NCBI GenBank assembly: GCA_029884035.1
Contig: JAOUIM010000260.1
Span: forward strand, 1-5,645
Direction: 5' to 3'
Source of the DNA: Aquincola sp.
GTDB taxonomy: Bacteria > Pseudomonadota > Gammaproteobacteria > Burkholderiales > Burkholderiaceae_C
Length of the DNA stretch: 5,645 nucleotides
The translations under genes were made by a program, and so were the position numbers. The notes beneath the pieces were generated by a model, which made no database searches, had not been told where the DNA came from, and worked only from the letters and a program-made list of their open reading frames with translations. Positions 1-4,894 of the stretch are shown here, in pieces; position 1 is the stretch's first letter, and the number at the start of each line of letters is the position of its first letter.

Positions 1-1
1 G

Positions 2-334
2 ATCCTGCGCGACAACGAAGCCGATCTGCTCGGCCCCGCGAACGCTGCCGGCGGCGCGGACTACCGCGACCTGTTCATCGACCAGTTCAACGAGCTGAGC
101 GTGCACTATGCCGAGTTCGGCTGGTCCGAGGACGAGGGCCCCGACTTCGCGTTCATGCGTTATCTGGGCAGCCGGCTCGAAGCCGTCGTGCCGGACAAGG
201 ACCGCGTGTGGGTCGTCGACCAGGTGATGGCGATCGAGGCGCCGGAAGCGGTGGCGATGCTGCAGCGCGCCATGCAGGGTGTGTTCTCGACCGAGCCGCG
301 CGGTGCCCGCCGCTCGGCGATGAGCGGAGAGTGA
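2..334 (+). CDS. Unrecognised protein, C-terminal part (5' end outside window)
   Basis: The reading frame is open from the first complete codon to a TGA at 332-334, giving 110 visible residues with no start that must be used; a GTG at 101 lies in frame, but coding sequence of the same character continues upstream, so the gene is taken as partial. The visible part is acidic and looks soluble: a stretch around YRDLFIDQFNELSVHYAEFGW (written in pieces: DLFIDQFNEL, then HYAEFGW), then FAFMRYLG, then a segment WVVDQVMAIEAPEAV rich in hydrophobic residues, ending in an Arg/Ser-rich tail. No membrane segment, cysteine motif or nucleotide-binding motif is visible. I do not recognise the family. The stop overlaps the ATG of the oxygenase gene (TGATG), so the two are probably co-translated and this protein belongs to the same operon. 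Confidence 0.8.
   Translation: MLRDNEADLLGPANAAGGADYRDLFIDQFNELSVHYAEFGWSEDEGPDFAFMRYLGSRLEAVVPDKDRVWVVDQVMAIEAPEAVAMLQRAMQGVFSTEPRGARRSAMSGE
324..331 (+). promoter_or_regulatory. Ribosome binding site of the oxygenase gene
   Basis: The GGAG at 326-329 inside the end of the upstream gene sits four bases before the ATG at 334. It favours this ATG over starts further upstream in the same frame, such as the one at 208, which would overlap the upstream gene by about 125 bases and add an implausible Gly/Arg/Ala-rich leader. Confidence 0.55.
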
Positions 335-1269
335 TGGTGGCGGCGCTGACTGCGATCGCACCCGACACCTCGCGCGGCGGCGGCCGCGGTCCATTCGACC
401 TCGACGACGAGGCGGCATACCAAAGCTGGCGCGAGGCTAAGCTCGCGGTCGTGCCTCGCAGTGCCGAGGCCCTCTTGGTGGAGTTGCGCGACCCGCGCGC
501 GCTCAGCCCGGCCGAGCGCGCCGCGCTGCTCGACCGTTGCGCGCGCTACAACATGGCGCTGTACCGCAGCCCCGTCGTCGCAGCGGACAAGTCGCTGCCG
601 CGAGCGCTCGGCCGCCAGCTCGGGCTGGTCCGGCTCGATGCCAACTGGCTCGCCGACGAGGACGGCATCTCGCCGATCACGGTGCGCGAGGGCCAGGGCC
701 CGGCGGCCGGATTCATCCCCTACACCAACCGGCCGATCAAGTGGCACACCGACGGCTACTACCACCCGCCGCACCGTGGCGTGCGCGGCATGCTGCTGCA
801 CTGCGTGCGACCGGCCGCGAGCGGCGGGAGCAACCGGCTGCTCGACCATGAGCTCGCGTACATCGCGCTGCGCGACGCCGACCCCCCGCACGTGCGTGCC
901 CTGATGGCCGACGACGCGATGACCATTCCCGCTCGCACCGACGACGAGGGCATCGCGCGGCCGGCGCAGACCGGGCCGGTGTTCGCCGTCGATGCCGCCG
1001 GTTTCCTGCAGATGCGCTACACCGCGCGCACACGCAGCATCCAATGGAAGGACGATGGCCCGACGCGTGCGGCGGTCGCGTGCCTCGAGGCGCTGTTGAG
1101 TGACAAGTCGGCGCACGTGCTGCCGGTCAGACTCGAGGCCGGCATGGGAATGGTCACCAACAACGTGCTGCACGATCGCGAAGCCTTCATCGACGATCCA
1201 CGGCGCCCGCGCCTGCTCTATCGCGCGCGTTACCTCGACCGCGTCGGCGCCGCGCCGGCCGACGATTGA
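334..1269 (+). CDS. TauD/TfdA-family Fe(II)/2-oxoglutarate-dependent oxygenase
   Basis: This 311-residue protein is predicted to be a cytosolic non-haem iron oxygenase that couples decarboxylation of 2-oxoglutarate to oxidation of an unknown substrate. The facial triad is visible: H138 and D140 in WHTDGYY, and the distal H280 in TNNVLHDREAF. It is followed by an Arg-rich segment (RPRLLYRARY, R297/R299) in the place where this family binds the 2-oxoglutarate carboxylate. The NNVLHDREAF block resembles the NRR.LHGR.AF block of gamma-butyrobetaine hydroxylase-like members more than taurine dioxygenase itself. Residues 1-30 are a low-complexity leader. The ATG overlaps the upstream stop, and the next gene starts 12 bases after its stop. 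The substrate cannot be read from the sequence; taurine, another sulfonate, or a quaternary amine are all possible. Family assignment is firm, function open. Confidence 0.93.
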   Translation: MVAALTAIAPDTSRGGGRGPFDLDDEAAYQSWREAKLAVVPRSAEALLVELRDPRALSPAERAALLDRCARYNMALYRSPVVAADKSLPRALGRQLGLVRLDANWLADEDGISPITVREGQGPAAGFIPYTNRPIKWHTDGYYHPPHRGVRGMLLHCVRPAASGGSNRLLDHELAYIALRDADPPHVRALMADDAMTIPARTDDEGIARPAQTGPVFAVDAAGFLQMRYTARTRSIQWKDDGPTRAAVACLEALLSDKSAHVLPVRLEAGMGMVTNNVLHDREAFIDDPRRPRLLYRARYLDRVGAAPADD

Positions 1270-1271
1270 GC

Positions 1272-1277
1272 AGAGGG
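1272..1277 (+). promoter_or_regulatory. Ribosome binding site for the GTG start at 1282
   Basis: AGAGGG lies four bases before the GTG. No in-frame ATG exists near the beginning of the HTH-like region (the ATG at 1290 is out of frame), so the GTG is the sensible start. Confidence 0.45.
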
Positions 1278-1281
1278 CTCC

Positions 1282-2757
1282 GTGGCGCAATGGGTCTCCG
1301 TCTGGCGCGCTGCCCACCTGGTGGGCGTCTCGCGCAGGGTGCTGCAGCAGCGCGTGCGCGGGGGCGAACTGATGCTCAACGACGGGCTCGTGTCGACGGA
1401 ATCGCTGCAGCGCCTGTACCCGCAGGCACGGTTCGAGGATTCGGGGCTGTTCGAGCATGTGTCGCAGCTCAAGGACGAGGCCTTCGGCCGCCGCGTGCGC
1501 GAGCGCCTGCTGCCGAGCCAGGAAGTGCTGGCGCAGCGGCTGTTTCACCAGAGCCAGGAGCTGGCCGACCTGCGTCGCCACCTGCAGCACTACCACGCGC
1601 TGGTGCTGGAATTGCGCGACGCCATCCGCGCACAGGCGCAGGCTGCTCCCGACGACCAGGCGCTGCAACGGCTGGCCGGCCAGGCCTCGACGGGCCTGGC
1701 ACGTGTGCTCGCCACCGAATCCGTCGATATGCTGGACGTCATGGACGACATGCTCAAGGTCATGTGTGCACAGGTCACCGTTCGCCCGAGCGGCCACCAG
1801 TTCAGTGTCGAGGGGCATGCGACGCTGCTGCAGGCCGGCCTGCAGGCCGGCCTCAAGCTCAACTACGGCTGCGGCAACGGCACCTGCGGCATGTGCAAGG
1901 TCCGCGTCATCGACGGCGAGGTGGCCAGGGTGATGCCGTTCGACTATCCCCTGTCGGAAGCCGAGAAGGCGCAGGGCTACACGCTGCTGTGCGCGCACAC
2001 CGCGGCGAGCAGCGAGCTGACCGTGGAGATGCTGGAGGCCAGCGGGCCGAAGGACATTCCGGCGCAGCAGATCGTCACCGCGGTGCGCCAGGTGCGCGAA
2101 CTCGGGCCCGACACGCGGCTGGTGCATCTGCAGACGCCGCGCAGCCACCGGCTGCGCTTCCTGGCGGGGCAGTCGGTCACGCTGGGTCTGAGCAATGGCA
2201 GCGAGGACGACGTGCACCGCACGCTGCCGGTCGCAAGCTGCCCCTGCGACGACCGCAATCTTCACTTCTTCGTCGGTCGCGATGCCGGCGACCCGTTCGC
2301 GTGCCGCGTCTTCGACGGTGACCTCAAGTCCGGGATGTCGGTCGACCTGTGGGGCCCGGTCGGCGAGTTCGTCCTTTCCGAGGGTGAGCGGCCGCTGGTC
2401 TTCGCGGCCTGCGATCTGGGCTTCGGTCCGGTCAAGAGCCTGATCGAGCATGCACTGGCGCGCGACGAGGCGCCGTCGATGTCGCTGTTCTGGCTCGCCA
2501 CACGCGCGGACGGCCATTTCATGGCCAACCAATGCCGCGCATGGTCTGCGGCGCTCGACGGTTTCGAACATCACCTGGCCTACCACAGCGACCCCGCCGC
2601 GGGGGCACGCCAGCTGGCGCAGGCGATGCGCGCCGACCTGTTCGACATCGCGTGCGACTTCTACATCGCCGGCCCGCAGGACTTCGTGCGGGTGCTTCAC
2701 GAAGAGCTGCGCGCCGCTGGGGTCGCCGCTGAACAGATTCGCTCGGAGGTGCAGTGA
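1282..2757 (+). CDS. HTH / [2Fe-2S] ferredoxin / ferredoxin-reductase-like fusion protein
   Basis: This 491-residue protein has three parts. Residues about 5-46 resemble a MerR/excisionase-type helix-turn-helix (AAHLVGVSRRVLQQRVRGGEL, read in two pieces at 10-20 and 21-30, then a short wing and LQRLYP). Residues about 55-120 are charged, Leu-rich and probably helical or coiled coil. Residues about 164-250 are a plant-type [2Fe-2S] ferredoxin with C197, C202, C205 (GCGNGTCGMC) and C237. Residues about 262-490 look like a ferredoxin-NAD(P) reductase module: RTLPVAS at 313-319 in the FAD-motif position, GPVGEF at 358-363, AACDLGFGPVKSLIE at 375-389 in the NAD(P)-loop position, and YIAGPQ near the end. 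Known relatives of the last two domains are electron-transfer components of oxygenases and of CDP-6-deoxy-glucoseen reductase. The FAD and nucleotide motifs are both atypical. Its job is probably electron transfer, with possible DNA binding. The stop overlaps the next ATG. Confidence 0.93.
   Translation: MAQWVSVWRAAHLVGVSRRVLQQRVRGGELMLNDGLVSTESLQRLYPQARFEDSGLFEHVSQLKDEAFGRRVRERLLPSQEVLAQRLFHQSQELADLRRHLQHYHALVLELRDAIRAQAQAAPDDQALQRLAGQASTGLARVLATESVDMLDVMDDMLKVMCAQVTVRPSGHQFSVEGHATLLQAGLQAGLKLNYGCGNGTCGMCKVRVIDGEVARVMPFDYPLSEAEKAQGYTLLCAHTAASSELTVEMLEASGPKDIPAQQIVTAVRQVRELGPDTRLVHLQTPRSHRLRFLAGQSVTLGLSNGSEDDVHRTLPVASCPCDDRNLHFFVGRDAGDPFACRVFDGDLKSGMSVDLWGPVGEFVLSEGERPLVFAACDLGFGPVKSLIEHALARDEAPSMSLFWLATRADGHFMANQCRAWSAALDGFEHHLAYHSDPAAGARQLAQAMRADLFDIACDFYIAGPQDFVRVLHEELRAAGVAAEQIRSEVQ
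1832..1853. repeat. 22-bp perfect palindrome made by a 12-bp tandem duplication
   Basis: Two copies of the 12-base unit CTGCAGGCCGGC lie head to tail at 1828-1839 and 1840-1851, encoding LQAG twice in the ferredoxin domain (residues 183-190). Around the central TGCA (1841-1844) the sequence from 1832 to 1853 is perfectly self-complementary and contains GGCCGGCC on each side. The protein is not lengthened relative to what a ferredoxin domain needs here, so this looks like codon-level similarity rather than an inserted element. Confidence 0.85.
2745..2750 (+). promoter_or_regulatory. Strong ribosome binding site of the S24 gene
   Basis: GGAGGT is the best Shine-Dalgarno match in the window. 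It lies six bases before the ATG at 2757 and only three before the in-frame GTG at 2754, so it supports ATG 2757 as the start. It is the only really strong internal site in the operon, which hints that this small protein is made at a higher level than its neighbours. Confidence 0.65.
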
Positions 2758-3137
2758 TGGGCGCCTCCGCCTGCACGAAGGGCAATGACTGTGGCTGCGC
2801 GCCGGCGCCGGCGGACGATGCCTCGCTGGACGGCTGCAGCGGTGGCGAAGCGTTCGTGCTCCAGGTGCTCGGCGACTCGATGGAGCCGGAATTTCGCGAC
2901 GGCGAGATCATCGTCATCGAACCCGAGGGGCTGGCCCGTGATGGCTCGTACGTGCTCGCCTGGCATCGCGACGAATGGATATTCCGGCAGCTCAGGGGTG
3001 GCGACGAGCAGTGGCGGCTGCATGCACTCAATCCCGCCTACCCCGATGCGCCGATCGAGAGCCTGGACGCAGTGCGCGGCGTCGTCATCCAGAAGGCCGT
3101 CCCCGGCCGGCGGCGTGCGACGCGCCGCTACGTCTGA
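2757..3137 (+). CDS. Small S24 (LexA/CI C-terminal-like) protein, no HTH, probably non-catalytic
   Basis: This 126-residue protein carries a Peptidase_S24-type fold: LQVLGDSMEPEFRDGEIIVI (35-54), which holds the family's nucleophile motif GDSM with S41, then GSYVLAWHRDEWIFRQL (63-79), then LHALNPAYPDAPI (88-100) matching the family's N-P-x-Y-P region, and RGVVIQK. In LexA, CI and UmuD the catalytic Lys lies in a V-K-R-L segment; the aligned segment here is IFRQL, so the Lys appears to be Arg (R77). Self-cleavage is therefore doubtful. There is no DNA-binding domain in front; instead residues 1-30 hold C6, C12, C14 and C27, a possible metal or Fe-S site or redox switch. The start codon overlaps the stop of the HTH-ferredoxin-reductase gene, which supports a functional pairing. 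Fold assignment is good, role unknown. Confidence 0.85.
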   Translation: MGASACTKGNDCGCAPAPADDASLDGCSGGEAFVLQVLGDSMEPEFRDGEIIVIEPEGLARDGSYVLAWHRDEWIFRQLRGGDEQWRLHALNPAYPDAPIESLDAVRGVVIQKAVPGRRRATRRYV

Positions 3138-3157
3138 CCCTGCCTTCGGGAAAGCCC

Positions 3158-3376
3158 ATGCCCTATTTCGTCTTCCGAGTCCTGCCGTTTGCCCAGATCG
3201 AGAAGCTTGCCGAGTTCGCGGCGTTCCGCGATGCCTCGGCGCACGCCAAGGCGCAGCGCGCGTCGGGCGACCAGCCGCCCGGCGCCAAGGTCAAGGTGAT
3301 GTTCGCCGACAACCAGGCGTTGGCCGAGGACCTGCTGTGCCAGATCCGCGACCCGGGCCCGTCGGGTGACGATTAG
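3158..3376 (+). CDS. Small conserved-looking protein of unknown function (72 aa)
   Basis: The ATG at 3158 follows the S24 stop by 20 bases and has a weak GGGA(AAG) site at 3148-3154. The frame is open further upstream, but that part would lie inside the S24 gene and reads as out-of-frame sequence. The product starts MPYFVFRVLPFAQIEKL, then a charged region (FRDASAHAKAQRASG), then VKVMFADNQALAEDLL and an acidic end GDD. The alternation beta (YFVFRV), helix, beta (KVKVMFA), helix suggests a small alpha/beta protein; there are no signal peptide, membrane segment or Cys motif (one Cys only). I recall similar short proteins starting MPYFVYR in betaproteobacteria without a known function, but cannot verify this here. 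It is probably cytosolic. Its TAG stop is in the same frame as the next gene, six bases upstream of its ATG. Confidence 0.75.
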   Translation: MPYFVFRVLPFAQIEKLAEFAAFRDASAHAKAQRASGDQPPGAKVKVMFADNQALAEDLLCQIRDPGPSGDD

Positions 3377-3382
3377 GTCGAG

Positions 3383-3826
3383 ATGGACGGCGATCCTTGC
3401 CCTGCCGAGTCCTGCTGCGCGGGGCCGAGCGCTTGCATCTTCGCTAAGGCGTTGCTGGCCCAGCATGCCCGCTGCGAATTGGCCCGTCGCCAGGCGATGG
3501 GCGAACGCGACCTCGTCGTCTGCGACTCGGCCGTGGCAAGAATGAATTGTTCGACGCTTGCGGCCCTGATGCGCGAGCGCTCGACGTTCGCGCTGCGGCT
3601 GCCGCGCAACGGTGCACCGATCGAACACGCCAAGGCGCTGCGCCTGCAGTGCGGCGGGCTGACTGGCCTGCAGCATGCGCTGCAGGCCAGTCAGCCCGAG
3701 GTCCACGCGATGGTCCGGCAGGCCCAGGAGCGCTGGGGCAGCCTGCTGGACGCGCCCTGGGGCGACATCGTGCCTGCGATCGTCGCGTGGCAGCCGCGCC
3801 GCACGCGTCGGTTGCCGTCATCGTGA
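3383..3826 (+). CDS. Cys-rich protein of unknown function (147 aa)
   Basis: The ATG at 3383 follows the previous stop by six bases; the only ribosome site is a weak AGG at 3375-3377, so translation may depend on coupling. The product has eight Cys: C6, C11, C12, C18, C31, C47, C56 and C90. The N-terminal set (CPAESCCAGPSAC, 6-18) followed by CELARRQAMGERD (31-43), C47 and NC at 55-56 looks like a metal or Fe-S binding arrangement. A second recognisable block is HAKALRLQCGGLTGLQHAL (82-100), and the C-terminal third (WGSLLDAPWGDIVPAIVAW, 118-136) is helical and ends in an Arg-rich tail. No signal peptide or membrane segment is visible. I do not know a characterised family for it. A long perfect hairpin in the DNA covers residues 92-105. 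Its stop overlaps the GTG start of the next gene. Confidence 0.78.
   Translation: MDGDPCPAESCCAGPSACIFAKALLAQHARCELARRQAMGERDLVVCDSAVARMNCSTLAALMRERSTFALRLPRNGAPIEHAKALRLQCGGLTGLQHALQASQPEVHAMVRQAQERWGSLLDAPWGDIVPAIVAWQPRRTRRLPSS
3655..3698. repeat. Perfect 20-bp inverted repeat with 4-nt loop inside a gene
   Basis: The left arm at 3655-3674 is exactly complementary to the right arm at 3679-3698 at all 20 positions; the loop is ATGC (3675-3678). The left arm reads CGGGCTGACTGGCCTGCAGC. The hairpin is GC-rich but no T-run follows it on either strand, so it is not a normal intrinsic terminator. It lies in the 147-residue Cys-rich gene, codons 92-105, and keeps the frame open. Confidence 0.95.
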
Positions 3827-4881
3827 AGGCGTTCGACCTCGACGCGCTCGTCGGGGCGGTGCAACGCAACTGCGATGTGGCCGATGCGCGCCATGCGACT
3901 GAATTGACGTTGTGCATCTACCTGCTGCAGATGCGCGAGCTCTACCGCTGGGAACAGGGCTTGCCGCTCGGCGCGTCGCTGCGCCATCGGGACGTGGGCG
4001 ATTGGCTCGACCGGCGCGAGGCGCTCTGGGACCGCCTGGCGGGTGAGTCCTACACGACGCTGCCGATCGGCGACGAGTGCCTCGACCCGTTCGACGCCGC
4101 TGGGGTCAATCAGCGGCTGCTGCACAGAGGCTGGGTCTACGGGGCGGGGCGTCTGGCGAGCGGGCGCCCGGTGTTCCTGCTCGCGCGGCTGCATCGCGCC
4201 GAGCAGCGCGAAGGCCTGCAAGTGCTGGTCGCGGCGCGCGAGTTGGCACGCGGCCTCGCGGCGCCGCCGGGTGCCCTCAGCGGCCGCACGGTCCTTTTGC
4301 GACGCGAAGCCCTGCTGCGCTGGCTGTGGGAAATGTTCGAGGCGTGGAGCCCCAAGCACGGGGCGGGACCGTTCAGCGAAGCCCTCGCCGCCTGCGGTCA
4401 TGTTGGGGGCGATGTCACGGCCGCGCTCGAGCGATTGGCCGATGAACAGCTCGAGACGCTCTGGCTGCACGAGCTCGGCGAACACCGTGCCGGTGAGCAA
4501 CTGGGCCCCGGGTGGGCTGAGCTCCGCATGGCTACCGGCAGCGACCGGCACATCGAGCCGAGGCTGCGCGCGTTGCGCGACCATTTGGCCGACTGCCTCG
4601 TGACTTTGCCCGCATTGCGCGAGCGCGCGAGCGCGGCGTCGCTCCACCTCTGGTTCGCCAACCTCGACGGTGTGCGGCTCGAGATGTTCCCTCGCCTGCA
4701 ATCGGCCTACGCCGCGTGGCGGGCCGGTGATGGCGGCCACGCGCTCGACGCGGCCATCGGTGCCGGCCGCGCGCACTGGCAGCGCCTGGGCGAGCGGGCG
4801 ATCGCGCTGCACCGGCAGGTTGGCGCGAACGGCCGCGATGCCCTGGCGCAATTGCTCTCGGACGCGGTCGCGTCCTGCTGA
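3823..4881 (+). CDS. Sfum_1244-like family protein of unknown function (352 aa)
   Basis: The chosen start is the GTG at 3823, which overlaps the previous stop (GTGA) and begins the recognisable protein; upstream codons in this frame are out-of-frame readings of the Cys-rich gene, and no clear ribosome site is present, so translation is probably coupled. The protein looks soluble and mostly helical. Conserved-looking blocks are CDVADARHATELTLCIYLLQMRELYRW in pieces (C17-A25; T29-W43), EALWD (66-70), DPFDAAGVNQ (88-97), VYGAGR (105-110), VLVAARELARGLAAPP (134-149), LLRREALLRWLWE (158-170), LHELGEHRAGE (215-225) and DCLVTLPAL (257-265). The order and wording match my memory of proteins annotated 'Sfum_1244 family', for which I know no function. 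The His/Glu cluster around H216-H221 could bind metal but is not a standard protease motif. It is the last gene of the block. Confidence 0.85.
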   Translation: MKAFDLDALVGAVQRNCDVADARHATELTLCIYLLQMRELYRWEQGLPLGASLRHRDVGDWLDRREALWDRLAGESYTTLPIGDECLDPFDAAGVNQRLLHRGWVYGAGRLASGRPVFLLARLHRAEQREGLQVLVAARELARGLAAPPGALSGRTVLLRREALLRWLWEMFEAWSPKHGAGPFSEALAACGHVGGDVTAALERLADEQLETLWLHELGEHRAGEQLGPGWAELRMATGSDRHIEPRLRALRDHLADCLVTLPALRERASAASLHLWFANLDGVRLEMFPRLQSAYAAWRAGDGGHALDAAIGAGRAHWQRLGERAIALHRQVGANGRDALAQLLSDAVASC

Positions 4882-4894
4882 CGACCCGCCGTGA

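Noticed and set aside
1828..1851. The 12-base tandem repeat as a recent expansion or mobile trace
   Set aside because: There are only two copies, they encode LQAG LQAG at a place where ferredoxin domains normally have a similar helix, and the domain has its expected length.
1266..2321. A 351-codon plus-strand frame over the fusion gene
   Set aside because: Its translation is Ala/Gly/Arg-rich low complexity, while the frame beginning at 1282 holds the ferredoxin Cys motif and reductase motifs.
160..2700. An 846-codon open frame on the minus strand opposite the oxygenase and fusion genes
   Set aside because: It is antisense to two genes with clear catalytic and Fe-S motifs. Its translation is His/Arg/Val/Gln-rich without domain character, as expected from the reverse frame of GC-rich codons, and it crosses the junction of two real genes.
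2757..3137. The S24 protein as a prophage repressor or UmuD
   Set aside because: There are no phage genes nearby, no HTH, no UmuC partner and the catalytic Lys seems absent; the gene is embedded and coupled in a metabolic-type operon.
3655..3698. The hairpin as a rho-independent terminator
   Set aside because: No T-run follows on either strand, it lies in mid-gene, and the frame continues to a normal stop at 3826.
3547..3822. Upstream extension of the Sfum_1244-like gene in the same frame
   Set aside because: It overlaps the Cys-rich gene by about 280 bases and reads as Ala/Arg-rich nonsense; the GTG at 3823 with a 4-base overlap is the natural start.
3691..4851. A 386-codon minus-strand open frame opposite the Sfum_1244-like gene
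   Set aside because: It is an antisense shadow: no recognisable domain, Arg/Gln/Ala-rich, and the plus-strand product has the family-like blocks and coupled start.
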